From positions 1-64,000 of the forward strand of contig NZ_JBEYUH010000011.1 in assembly GCF_040643435.1 (NCBI RefSeq): a stretch of DNA of 64,000 nucleotides. Direction: 5' to 3'. Origin of the DNA: Rhodococcus sp040643435 (GTDB lineage: Bacteria > Actinomycetota > Actinomycetes > Mycobacteriales > Mycobacteriaceae). Positions 24,468 through 33,251 of the stretch are shown one piece after another. Position 1 is the stretch's first letter. Each line of letters opens with the position of its first letter. The notes beneath the pieces were generated by a model that was not told the origin of the DNA, did not search any database, and saw only the letters and a list, made by a program, of their open reading frames with translations. The position numbers and the translations under genes are program-made.

Positions 24468-25328
24468 ATGTCCGACAACGTGACGTCGGTATACGGTGGC
24501 GCCGCTTCGGCTGCGGCCCCTGCCGACACTCCCAAGCGCAAGACGCGAGTCCATCATCTGCAGGCGATGAAAGCCGAAGGCCGCCGCTGGGCAGAGCTGA
24601 CCGCCTACGACTACTCCTCCGCCCGCATCTTCGAGGAGGCGGGTATCCCCGTGCTGCTCGTGGGCGATTCTGCAGCGAACGTCGTCTACGGCTACGACAC
24701 CACCGTGCCGGTGACCGTCGACGAGCTGCTTCCGCTCGTCCGTGGCGTCGTGCGCGGTGCCCCGCACGCGCTCGTCATCGCCGATCTGCCGTTCGGCAGT
24801 TACGAGGCGTCGCCGGAGCAGGCGCTCGCGACCGCTGTGCGGTTCATGAAGGAAGGCGGCGCGCACGCCGTCAAACTCGAGGGTGGCGAGCGGATCGCAC
24901 CGCAGATCGCGGCGATCACGGCAGCCGGCATCCCGGTGCAGGCGCACATCGGTTTCACCCCGCAGTCCGTGAACACGCTCGGCGGGTTCCGGGTGCAGGG
25001 CCGCGGTGACGGCGCCGAGCAGCTCGTCGCCGATGCCATCGCAGTCCAGGAGGCCGGCGCGTTCTCGGTCGTGATGGAGATGGTTCCGGCCGACCTCGCC
25101 GGTCAGGTCACGCGCAAGCTGAGCATCCCGACGGTGGGCATCGGCGCAGGCAACGAGTGTGATGCCCAGGTCCTCGTCTGGCAGGACATGGCCGGATACA
25201 CCAGCGGCAAGACCGCAAAGTTCGTCAAGAAGTTCGGGCAGGTCGGCGACGAATTGCGCCGTGCCGCCACACAGTACGCAGCCGAGGTTTCGCAGGGCAC
25301 CTTCCCGGGGCCCGAGCACTCCTTCTGA
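24468..25328 (+). CDS. panB: 3-methyl-2-oxobutanoate hydroxymethyltransferase
   Basis: 286 residues. Makes ketopantoate from 2-oxoisovalerate and methylene-THF, the first step to pantothenate and CoA. The barrel motifs are present: LTAYDYSSARIFEEAGI with the metal site downstream at VGDSAANVVYG, and the catalytic glutamate segment VVMEMVPADLA. ATG at 24468 is preceded by AAAGGGA; a GTG one codon upstream is possible. Single gene, divergent from the Hip1-like protease. Its substrates link to other genes here: 2-oxoisovalerate is handled by IlvE and methylene-THF is made by the GcvT reaction. Confidence 0.96.
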   Translation: MSDNVTSVYGGAASAAAPADTPKRKTRVHHLQAMKAEGRRWAELTAYDYSSARIFEEAGIPVLLVGDSAANVVYGYDTTVPVTVDELLPLVRGVVRGAPHALVIADLPFGSYEASPEQALATAVRFMKEGGAHAVKLEGGERIAPQIAAITAAGIPVQAHIGFTPQSVNTLGGFRVQGRGDGAEQLVADAIAVQEAGAFSVVMEMVPADLAGQVTRKLSIPTVGIGAGNECDAQVLVWQDMAGYTSGKTAKFVKKFGQVGDELRRAATQYAAEVSQGTFPGPEHSF

Positions 25329-25340
25329 CGTTCACGCAGG

Positions 25341-25373
25341 CGGGCACCGACCGGCGAGTCCGGGTGGTGCCCG
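25341..25373 (+). terminator. Terminator after panB
   Basis: CGGGCACC (25341-25348) pairs with GGTGCCCG (25366-25373) around a 17-nt loop, 12 bases after the panB stop. Confidence 0.5.
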
Positions 25374-25439
25374 TCCTTCGTCGGGGCGCGCCTCACCCCG
25401 GCATGCCCGTCACGCCGTGCCATCGGTAAAATCGAGGTA

Positions 25440-28142
25440 ATGAGCCACCCTTGGCATGCCATCGACACCGGTGACACCCTTACCCGGCTCGAGAGCCGCG
25501 ATACCGGACTGACCGGCGCCGAAGCGGCTCACCGGCTACGCCTGTACGGCCCCAACACGCTTCCGGCTCCCCGTTCGGATCGCTGGTGGTGGCGACTGCT
25601 GCGGCAGTTCCACAACGTCCTGCTGTACGTGATGATGGCCTCCGCTGCCGTCACCGCATTCCTCGGGCATTGGATCGACACCGCCGTCCTCCTCGGCGCG
25701 GTGGTCGTGAACGCCCTCATCGGTTTCGTCCAGGAAGGCCGCGCAGCCTCCGCGCTCGACTCGATCCGCGCCATGCTCGCGCCGCGAACCCGGGTGTACC
25801 GCGACGGGCGAATCGTCGAGATTCCCGCGGCCGAACTCGTTCCGGGTGATGTGGTGCGTCTGGTTTCGGGCGACCGGGTGCCCGCCGACCTGCGGGTTCT
25901 GAATTCTCGCGAGTTGCGCATCGACGAGTCCGCGCTGACGGGTGAATCCGTTCCCGTCGCCAAGACGGCCGAGCCGGTCGATGCCGAGAGCGAACTGGGC
26001 GACCGCCGATCGGCGTGTTTCGCGGGCACCGTCGCAGTCTTCGGGCAGGGCGACGGCGTCGTGATCGCCACGGGATCCGACACCGAACTCGGGCGCATCA
26101 ACACGCTCCTGTCGGGCGTCGACCGGGCGGCCACGCCACTGCTCGAGCAGATCGGCCGCTTCGGACGGTGGCTCGCCGCAGTCATCCTGGCGGTCTCCGC
26201 CCTGACGTTCGTGCTCGGAATCGTGTGGCGTGGCGAGAGCCCGTCGGAGATGTTCACCCTGGTGGTGGCTTTGGCCGCGTCCGCGATTCCCGAGGGCCTT
26301 CCGGCGGTGATGACGGTCGCTCTCTCGCTCGGTGTCCAGCGGATGGCGCGGCGCAACGCGGTGATCCGGCGCCTTCCCGCCGTCGAGACTCTGGGTTCGG
26401 TGACAGTGATCTGTTCCGACAAGACCGGCACGCTGACCCGCAACGAGATGACGGTGCAGAAGCTGGTGTGCGCACATCGCACCGTCGAGGTGGGCGGGGT
26501 CGGGTACGCACCGGTCGGCGCGATCACGACTGCGGAGAGCGGGGAACCCGTCGATGCGGCTGCCGATCCGGCGCTCGCACTGGCCGTCCGTGCCGGTGTC
26601 CTGTGCAACGACACACGAGTCATCGAGGACGACGGTGTGTGGGGGGTTCACGGCAACCCCACCGAGGCGGCACTCGTCGTGCTCGGCCGCAAGGCCGGCC
26701 TGCCCCCCGAAACCGCCCACTCGCGGTGGCCCCGCCTCGACGTCGTCCCCTTCGAGTCCGAACACAAGTTCATGGCGACGCTGCACCCCCACGACGACGG
26801 TCGGCGGGAACGGATACTGCTCAAGGGGGCGCCGGAGCGCGTCCTCGTCGCCTGCACCGGTCAGCTCGGGGCCGACGGCGAGGTACAGCCCGTCGACGAG
26901 GCCTACTGGAGCAGGCGGGCCGACGAGATCGCGGCCCAGGGCCTGCGCGTACTGGCACTCGCCTTCCGTGATCGCGAACCGGAAGGCGGCGCACTGATCT
27001 TCGAGGCCGCCCGTCACGACTTCACGATGCTCGCCCTGGTCGGCATCATCGATCCGCCGCGAGAGGAGGCGGTCACGGCGGTGCGCGAATGCCACCGCGC
27101 CGGAATCACCGTGAAGATGATCACCGGCGACCATGCCGCGACCGCGGCCGAGATCGGTGCCCAGATGGGCCTCGGTACCGGATCACGACCGATGACCGGC
27201 GCCGAGATCGAGGACCTCGACGATGCAGCGCTGCGACGGGTGGTCGCGGAGACCGACATATTCGCGCGGACCAGTCCCGAGCACAAGCTCCGCCTCGTCC
27301 GCGCCCTGCAGGCGAACGGGCACGTGGTCGCCATGACCGGTGACGGGGTCAACGACGCTCCGGCGCTCGCCCGCGCCGACGTCGGGGTGGCGATGGGCAA
27401 GGGCGGGACCGAAGCCGCGAAGGAAGCAGCCGATGTGGTTCTCGCGGACGACAACTTCGCGAGTATCGCGGCCGCGGTGCGCGAAGGTCGTGGCGTCTAC
27501 GACAACCTGAAGAAGTTCATCCTCTTCATGCTGCCCACCAATGGTGGCGAGGCGCTGGTGGTCATCGCCGCGATCCTCTTCCAGCTCACCTTGCCGCTCA
27601 CACCCGCGCAGGTGTTGTGGATCAACCTCGCCACCGTGAGCACACTCGGTCTTGCGCTCGCATTCGAACCCACCGAGAAGTCGGTCATGCTCCGGCCGCC
27701 GCGACCCCCCGAGGAGTCGCTGCTCTCCCGCCTTTTCGTCTGGCGGGTGGCGATGGTGTCGGTCCTGATGATGGTGGGCTCGCTCGGGTTGTTCCTGTGG
27801 GAGCTCGAGCGTGGAGCGCCGGTGGACGTGGCGCGCACGCTCGCGGTGAACGCGATCGTCGTGGCGGAGATGTTCTATCTGATCAACAGCCGGCGCATCC
27901 ATACCTCGGTCCTGAGCCGTGACGGACTGTTCGGGAATCGCTACGTTCTGGGCGCGATCACGGCGTGCGCTGCGCTGCAGCTGCTCTTCACGTACGCCCC
28001 GTTCATGCAGGCGATCTTCGGCTCCGCAGCGATCTCGTGGGCGGACTGGGGCAAGGTGCTCGCCGCAGGAGCGTTGGTGTTCGTCGTCGCGGAGTTCGAG
28101 AAGTGGGTGGTCCGGCGACTGCGTCCGGCACCGACGTCCTGA
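25440..28142 (+). CDS. P2-type cation-transporting ATPase (CtpF/PacL-like)
   Basis: 900 residues. Ion pump with all P-type landmarks: N-terminal cation domain, actuator TGES (in DESALTGESVPVAK), membrane motif PEGLP, phosphorylated aspartate D327 in DKTGTLT, KGAPE in the nucleotide domain and GDGVNDAPAL in the hinge, then six C-terminal membrane helices. The PEGLP motif and lack of metal-binding Cys or CPx sequences place it with Ca/Na-type P2 pumps rather than heavy-metal P1B pumps. The ion is not certain. ATG start; the gene appears to stand alone between panB and a lipoprotein gene. Confidence 0.9.
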   Translation: MSHPWHAIDTGDTLTRLESRDTGLTGAEAAHRLRLYGPNTLPAPRSDRWWWRLLRQFHNVLLYVMMASAAVTAFLGHWIDTAVLLGAVVVNALIGFVQEGRAASALDSIRAMLAPRTRVYRDGRIVEIPAAELVPGDVVRLVSGDRVPADLRVLNSRELRIDESALTGESVPVAKTAEPVDAESELGDRRSACFAGTVAVFGQGDGVVIATGSDTELGRINTLLSGVDRAATPLLEQIGRFGRWLAAVILAVSALTFVLGIVWRGESPSEMFTLVVALAASAIPEGLPAVMTVALSLGVQRMARRNAVIRRLPAVETLGSVTVICSDKTGTLTRNEMTVQKLVCAHRTVEVGGVGYAPVGAITTAESGEPVDAAADPALALAVRAGVLCNDTRVIEDDGVWGVHGNPTEAALVVLGRKAGLPPETAHSRWPRLDVVPFESEHKFMATLHPHDDGRRERILLKGAPERVLVACTGQLGADGEVQPVDEAYWSRRADEIAAQGLRVLALAFRDREPEGGALIFEAARHDFTMLALVGIIDPPREEAVTAVRECHRAGITVKMITGDHAATAAEIGAQMGLGTGSRPMTGAEIEDLDDAALRRVVAETDIFARTSPEHKLRLVRALQANGHVVAMTGDGVNDAPALARADVGVAMGKGGTEAAKEAADVVLADDNFASIAAAVREGRGVYDNLKKFILFMLPTNGGEALVVIAAILFQLTLPLTPAQVLWINLATVSTLGLALAFEPTEKSVMLRPPRPPEESLLSRLFVWRVAMVSVLMMVGSLGLFLWELERGAPVDVARTLAVNAIVVAEMFYLINSRRIHTSVLSRDGLFGNRYVLGAITACAALQLLFTYAPFMQAIFGSAAISWADWGKVLAAGALVFVVAEFEKWVVRRLRPAPTS

Positions 28143-28211
28143 CCGATCGGAGTCCGTGCGCGGATCGATGGCAGACTCGACCGCGACCGACCGTCGACCC
28201 GTGAGGTGTCC

Positions 28212-28646
28212 ATGCAGATCCGCTTCAGTCTCGTTCCCGTCCTCGCCGTCGCGGTGGCAGGTGCCCTCGCAGGGTGTGCGCCGGCCCAGGAACCGGCACC
28301 GACCGGGACCTCCACCGACTCCACAGCGACGGGCTCGGCGTCACCCGCGCCGTCCTCTCCGGAGCTCGGAGCCGGTGGCTTCACCGAAGCGCAGACTGCC
28401 GATCTGTGTGCTCGCCTCGAAGGACAGTTGTCGAACTGGCGCACCTACACCCCCTCCGTCGGGCGGGGCGGACTCAACATCCTCGTCGGTGAATGGGGTG
28501 CGGCGAACGGTGTCGATCTCGTCGTTCTCGCGGGTGACCGGGGGCGGGTGGACGCGGCTACCGCCGCGCAGTGCCCGGAGGTACGCGAAGAAGCGGTGCA
28601 GGCGCTCGACATCCCCGACCTCGCCTCGGGTCTCGTCGGGTTCTGA
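28212..28646 (+). CDS. Small lipoprotein, hypothetical
   Basis: 144 residues. Signal peptide with lipobox LAGC (C22), then a Thr/Ser/Pro/Ala-rich tether (about 25-50) and a globular part of about 90 residues with two cysteines. No family recognised. ATG at 28212 has GAGG just upstream; GTG at 28206 is an alternative. The proline iminopeptidase starts three bases after the stop, so the two probably share a transcript. Anchored at the outer face of the membrane by inference. Confidence 0.75.
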   Translation: MQIRFSLVPVLAVAVAGALAGCAPAQEPAPTGTSTDSTATGSASPAPSSPELGAGGFTEAQTADLCARLEGQLSNWRTYTPSVGRGGLNILVGEWGAANGVDLVVLAGDRGRVDAATAAQCPEVREEAVQALDIPDLASGLVGF

Positions 28647-28649
28647 TCC

Positions 28650-29609
28650 GTGGAGCGACGCGAACTGTATCCGCCGGTCGAGCCTCACGCCACGGGCATG
28701 CTCGACGTCGGCGACGGCCAGCAGCTGTATTGGGAGGTCAGCGGCAATCCGCACGGCAAACCCGTGATTTTCCTCCACGGCGGCCCAGGTGGAGGCACCG
28801 CGCCGATGCACCGCCGCTTCTTCGACCCCGGCGCCTACCGGATCGTGCTCTTCGACCAGCGTGGGTGCGGCCGGTCGCGACCACACGTGGCAGACGGCGC
28901 GGATCTGTCGGTCAACACCACCGGTCATCTCGTCGCCGACATCGAACGGTTGCGCACCTTCCTCGGCGTGGACCGGTGGATGGTCTTCGGCGGGTCGTGG
29001 GGTTCGACCCTCGCACTCGCGTACGCACAGCGGCACCCGGACCGCGTCACCGAACTCGTTCTTCGCGGCATCTTCCTGTTACGCCGCAGCGAAATCGACT
29101 GGTACTACAACGGCGGTGCCGGACAGCTGTTCCCCGAAGCATGGGAAGACTTCTGCGCGCCGCTCGCCGACTCCGCACCGGACGAACATCCCGTGGACAG
29201 CTATCACCGCCTACTGCATTCCACCGATCCGGATATCGCGCTGAAGGCTGCCATCGCGTGGTCCACCTGGGAAGGCGCCACAAGTGCTCTGTTGCCGAAT
29301 CCCGAGCGCGTCGCGGAGACGGCCGAACCCCGTTTCGCGCTGGCCTTCGCGCGTATCGAGAACCACTATTTCCACCACCGTGGCTTCCTCGACGAGGGCG
29401 CGCTGCTACGCGATGCGCATTTGCTGCGCGACATTCCGGGGGTGATCGTGCAGGGCCGCTACGACGTGGTGTGCCCGGCGCGCAGCGCCCGCGACCTGCA
29501 CGAGGCATGGCCGTCCTCCCGGCTGCACATCGTGGACGATGCCGGACACGCGGCGAGCGAACCGGGGATCGTCCACCGGCTCGTCGAAGCCACCGACGAG
29601 TTCCGCTGA
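28650..29609 (+). CDS. pip: Proline iminopeptidase (S33 family)
   Basis: 319 residues. Alpha/beta-hydrolase that removes N-terminal proline from peptides. Signatures: HGGPGGG oxyanion loop (about 43-50), DQRGCGRS, the nucleophile S116 in GGSWGS, and late Asp and His in QGRYDVVCP and DDAGHAASEP. Length is normal. GTG start three bases after the lipoprotein stop. Cytoplasmic, no signal peptide. Together with PepA it would complete recycling of peptides. Confidence 0.93.
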   Translation: MERRELYPPVEPHATGMLDVGDGQQLYWEVSGNPHGKPVIFLHGGPGGGTAPMHRRFFDPGAYRIVLFDQRGCGRSRPHVADGADLSVNTTGHLVADIERLRTFLGVDRWMVFGGSWGSTLALAYAQRHPDRVTELVLRGIFLLRRSEIDWYYNGGAGQLFPEAWEDFCAPLADSAPDEHPVDSYHRLLHSTDPDIALKAAIAWSTWEGATSALLPNPERVAETAEPRFALAFARIENHYFHHRGFLDEGALLRDAHLLRDIPGVIVQGRYDVVCPARSARDLHEAWPSSRLHIVDDAGHAASEPGIVHRLVEATDEFR

Positions 29610-29615
29610 CACGGA

Positions 29616-30218
29616 TCAGCCGGGCAGCCGCCCGAACCCGACCACCGCGTCGTCACCGGACAGATCGAGTTCGTGGACCCGGATCCTGCCCATTTCGTTG
29701 CCGCCCACGGTGATCGCGGAATCACCGTCGACGGAGACGACGATGTTCGTGTGCTCACGCTGACCGAGGCCCATGCGGTTGTGGTAGAGCACCACATCGC
29801 CGACCGCCGGGCGATATCCCGACCCGGCGGGCTCGTACCGCTCGGTCTGCTCGTAGTACTCCTGCAGGGTGTACACACCGGGGATACGCCAATGCCCCGA
29901 GTGTGGATTCGACAGCGGCACACCGGCTTCCCGCATGATCCAGCTCACGAAGTCGGCACACCAGGGTTCGCGGACACCTTCCGAGTAGTGCGTTCCGGGG
30001 TGTTGCTCCTGGTGTTGCTTCTCGAGCAGTTCGACGATCCGCACCTGCGTCGGCGACAAAGCCGCAGTGTCGATCTCGGGAAAAGGTGCACTGTCCCACG
30101 GAAACAACCGGCTCGGCAGGATCCACCACACGAGAACGCCGACCGCCACGCACAGCGTGGCCGTTACAGCGAGAAGAGCGGCAACCGGTCGTCGTCGCCG
30201 CGTGGTCTCACCGGTCAT
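29616..30218 (-). CDS. Membrane-anchored CHAP-domain amidase/peptidase
   Basis: 200 residues. A basic N-terminus, one membrane segment (about 12-33) and an exported CHAP-like domain. The likely catalytic cysteine is C87 (REPWCADFVSW) and histidine H156 (QREHTNIVVS), with N174 or a nearby polar residue completing the site. CHAP enzymes cut peptidoglycan peptides or amide bonds at the wall. ATG at 30218 is chosen; the longer frame has a Pro/Arg-rich N-terminus unlike a signal. The 47-codon frame upstream ends 11 bases inside this gene. Function at the cell wall is inferred from the domain. Confidence 0.8.
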   Translation of the reverse strand: MTGETTRRRRPVAALLAVTATLCVAVGVLVWWILPSRLFPWDSAPFPEIDTAALSPTQVRIVELLEKQHQEQHPGTHYSEGVREPWCADFVSWIMREAGVPLSNPHSGHWRIPGVYTLQEYYEQTERYEPAGSGYRPAVGDVVLYHNRMGLGQREHTNIVVSVDGDSAITVGGNEMGRIRVHELDLSGDDAVVGFGRLPG

Positions 30219-30351
30219 GGTCGAACCGGATCTTGCGGGCCTGTGGGTCGACCAGGGTGAGCCGCACCGGGACAGTGGCACCTTCCTCGGGCGCCCCGCC
30301 GCACGGGCCGATCAGTGCTGCCGGCCGGACCGCACCCGGCAGCGGGCTCAG
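30208..30351 (-). CDS. Possible 47-codon ORF with CTG start, coupled on both sides
   Basis: The frame between the SPOR-like gene and the CHAP gene has strongly G/C-rich third positions and a protein-like C-terminus (VRLTLVDPQARKIRFDHDR). No ATG, GTG or TTG opens it except a GTG close to the end. A CTG at 30351 overlaps the SPOR-like stop (CTGA), and its own stop lies 11 bases inside the CHAP gene, an arrangement typical of translational coupling. No family recognised. Could also be the tail of a gene fused by a frameshift, or a remnant. Confidence 0.3.
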   Translation of the reverse strand: MSPLPGAVRPAALIGPCGGAPEEGATVPVRLTLVDPQARKIRFDHDR

Positions 30352-30530
30352 CCGTTTCGCCAGTCGTCGTCGGCGGCGTCGGCCGCCTTGTTGCGTTCTG
30401 CAGCGATCTGCAGTGCGCGTCGGGCGGTTTCCCGGTCCGGGTAGGGACCCATGCGGTTGAGGGCATGAGGGTCCTTGCCCTGGGAGACCTTCCCCGTGCT
30501 CACGTCGTAGTACCAGCCGTCGTCGCTCAT
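30348..30530 (-). CDS. Small SPOR-like protein
   Basis: 60 residues: an N-terminal WYYDVSTGKVSQGK segment and a PYPDRETARRALQIAAERN helix, the pattern of short actinobacterial proteins annotated as SPOR-domain or methionine-aminopeptidase-linked proteins. Cytoplasmic, no signal. ATG start. First of a run of three tightly packed minus-strand frames ending with the CHAP gene. Function unknown. Confidence 0.7.
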   Translation of the reverse strand: MSDDGWYYDVSTGKVSQGKDPHALNRMGPYPDRETARRALQIAAERNKAADAADDDWRNG

Positions 30531-30640
30531 GGTCTCAGTGTGCCCGAAGGTCGTCCCGCGCGCGGCCGACCCGTGAGCGGTCGTGGCACGGTACCCTCGG
30601 GCCGCACGAATGTGCGAGACGACAGAACCAAGGAGCCTGC

Positions 30641-30733
30641 ATGTCCTACATCCTCTACGACGCGTTGCTGCCCTGGCTGGGTCAGGAGGCGGCTTCCTAC
30701 TGGGCGCACCTGCTGGTCATCTATCCGATCTGA
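30641..30733 (+). CDS. Possible 30-residue hydrophobic peptide beside rnpB
   Basis: ATG with an ideal ribosome site (AAGGAG, 6-nt spacer) opens 30 codons, ending in TGA at 30733. The peptide is hydrophobic with Tyr, Trp and Leu spread through it (ILYDALLPWLG and YWAHLLVIYPI) and could be a membrane or amphipathic helix. It lies between the SPOR-like gene (divergent) and the 3' end of the RNase P RNA gene (convergent). No family recognised. Evidence is the start context and composition only. Confidence 0.45.
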   Translation: MSYILYDALLPWLGQEAASYWAHLLVIYPI

Positions 30734-30783
30734 TACCGGAGCGGTAGCCCGTGGCGGGATCGGGATCGGGACAAGGGCCGGGC

Positions 30784-31193
<410 letters not shown>

Positions 31194-31245
31194 GCTCGAA
31201 CAGACTATCCCGCGCCATGTCGGTGCCGCCAACTACGGTGCCACC

Positions 31246-31767
31246 ATGACCCGATATGTGGCTCTGCTGCGCGGAATCAACGTGGGCGGCATCCGGATCC
31301 GGATGGCCGACCTGAAAGAGGTCTTCGAAGCTCTCGGCTTCGAGAACGTCCGCACCGTGCTCGCCTCCGGCAACGTGCTCTTCGACGCCGACGACGAACC
31401 CGCCGTCGCGAAGGCGAGGATCGAGGACGCACTGACCGAGCGGTTCGGCTACGAGGCCTACACGTTCGTCCTCGAGCAGTCCTCCCTCGGACGGGTCGTC
31501 GAGGCCTACCCTTTCGACGCCACCCATGCCGACCGGCATTCGTACGTGGTGTTCGTGTCCGACCCCGCCGTGCTCGAACCGCTCGCCGCCCTGTCGGGCG
31601 ATCTCGATCCGGACGTCGAGTGCATCGAGCAGGGCCGGGCCGTCCTCTACTGGCAGGTCGCGAAGGGCTCGACGCTCGACAGCGCCGTGGGGAAGCAGAC
31701 AGGTTCGGCCCGCTACAAGGCGACGACGACCGTCCGGAATCTCAACACACTGCAAAAGCTGGTGTGA
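31246..31767 (+). CDS. DUF1697 family protein
   Basis: 173 residues. The N-terminus MTRYVALLRGINVGG is the family signature, and the central segment (ASGNVLFDADDEP) is typical. Cytoplasmic. Function is not established. ATG at 31246; the longer open frame overlaps rnpB and is not coding. It stands alone, divergent from rnpB, with a 108-base gap before the lipase gene. Confidence 0.85.
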   Translation: MTRYVALLRGINVGGIRIRMADLKEVFEALGFENVRTVLASGNVLFDADDEPAVAKARIEDALTERFGYEAYTFVLEQSSLGRVVEAYPFDATHADRHSYVVFVSDPAVLEPLAALSGDLDPDVECIEQGRAVLYWQVAKGSTLDSAVGKQTGSARYKATTTVRNLNTLQKLV

Positions 31768-31875
31768 CGCCGACGGGTCACTCACCGGCCGATTCTTTCC
31801 GGGTCCATTGCGGTTGCGTGCGACCTGCAGGTAGCGTCCGCTCATCGCTGTTCGTTTCGTCCGAAAGGCTCCGGG

Positions 31876-33120
31876 ATGCGTAGAAGCACTGGCATGCTGG
31901 CCACGATCGTCGCGGCTGCACTCCTCGCTACCGCACCGGAGGTGGCGATCGCCGATTCGGAGACCGACTTCTACACTCCCCCAATGTCGTTCGACGCGGC
32001 ATCCCCTGGCGACGTGCTGCGCACCGCACCGTCCGTCGCTGCCGTCGTCCCGAACACCCCGGCAGCCCTCGACGCGCAGGTCACCCGCGTGATGTACCGC
32101 AGCACGAACGCCACCGGAGGACCGGTCGCCACCGTCGGCACCGTGCTCGTCCCGTCGCAACCGTGGAACGGGCCCGGACCCCGGCCCACCGTCGTACTCG
32201 GTCCGGGCACCCAGGGCATGGGCGACCAGTGCGCGCCTTCGAAGCTCATGACCTTCGGACAGGAGTACGAGTACATCCACATCGGCCCCATGCTCGCGCG
32301 CGGCTACGCCGTCGCGGTCACCGACTACGAAGGTCTCGGAACACCCGGCGTGCACCCCTACCTCAACCGCGAGTCGCAGGGCCGCGCGATGCTCGATCTC
32401 GCCCGCGCCACACGATCGCTCGAGGATCTCGGGGTCGCAGCAGACGGTCCGCTCGCCTTCTGGGGATATTCGCAGGGCGGGATGGCGTCGGCTTCCGCCG
32501 CCGAACTGGCCTCGTCGTACGCCCCCGAACTGTCGGTAGCGGGGGCTGTAGCGGGATCACCTCCCGCCGACCTCGGCGACCTTGCCGTGGCAGGCGACGG
32601 ATCACTGCTCTCCGGCGGGATCGGCTGGGTGGTCGACGGTTTCGTCGCCGCCTACCCCGAGCACGCGCCGGCGATGCTGGCGGCGTTCAACCCCGCCGGA
32701 CTCGACATCCTCCGCCGAGCCGAAACTGCGTGCGTCTACGACGCCTTCTCGTTGAATCCGTTCGGACAGACCACGATGTACACGATCGACGGACGGCCCA
32801 TCGTGGAGCACCTCGACAGCGAACCGTGGGCGTCGCTGGTCGCCGAGCAGCAACTCGGCAACCGCACCCCCTCGATGCCGGTCTTCGTCGCGCAGAGCAC
32901 GGGCGACGACTTCGTCCTCGTCCAGGGTGTCGACACCATGGTGGACAAATGGTGCGCAAGCGGAGCCGATGTCACCTACCGCCGCTACGACCTACCGCCG
33001 GTACTCACCAAAACCGGAACAGGCCACCTCGCAGGGATGTTCCCTGCCCTGGCGGAAGGTCTCGACTGGCTCGATCGCCGGTTCGCCGGGGAAGAAACCG
33101 CGCCCGGCTGCGCCCGCTGA
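31876..33120 (+). CDS. Secretory lipase
   Basis: 414 residues. Sec signal peptide (about 1-27, ending AIADS) and an alpha/beta-hydrolase of the secretory lipase family (PF03583 type). Nucleophile S199 in GYSQGG; late Asp in STGDDFVLVQG and His in TGTGHLAG. Several cysteines may form disulfides. It should hydrolyse lipids or esters outside the cell. ATG start; the GGCTCCGGG before it is a weak ribosome site. A hairpin terminator follows between convergent genes. Confidence 0.9.
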   Translation: MRRSTGMLATIVAAALLATAPEVAIADSETDFYTPPMSFDAASPGDVLRTAPSVAAVVPNTPAALDAQVTRVMYRSTNATGGPVATVGTVLVPSQPWNGPGPRPTVVLGPGTQGMGDQCAPSKLMTFGQEYEYIHIGPMLARGYAVAVTDYEGLGTPGVHPYLNRESQGRAMLDLARATRSLEDLGVAADGPLAFWGYSQGGMASASAAELASSYAPELSVAGAVAGSPPADLGDLAVAGDGSLLSGGIGWVVDGFVAAYPEHAPAMLAAFNPAGLDILRRAETACVYDAFSLNPFGQTTMYTIDGRPIVEHLDSEPWASLVAEQQLGNRTPSMPVFVAQSTGDDFVLVQGVDTMVDKWCASGADVTYRRYDLPPVLTKTGTGHLAGMFPALAEGLDWLDRRFAGEETAPGCAR

Positions 33121-33186
33121 GATCGGGCCGGAAAAACCTCTCGGCAACGGTGTAACGCCTGTCGCGCCGCCCCGATAGAAGTGGTG

Positions 33187-33229
33187 AGTGGCCGCGCCGG
33201 CAAACCCCCGACATGTCTGCGCGGCCACT
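33187..33229. terminator. Bidirectional terminator
   Basis: AGTGGCCGCGC (33187-33197) pairs with its complement at 33219-33229; Ts follow on the plus strand. It lies between the convergent lipase and RNase H genes. Confidence 0.65.
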
Positions 33230-33251
33230 TTTCGTTTCGGTCGCTGCGCCG

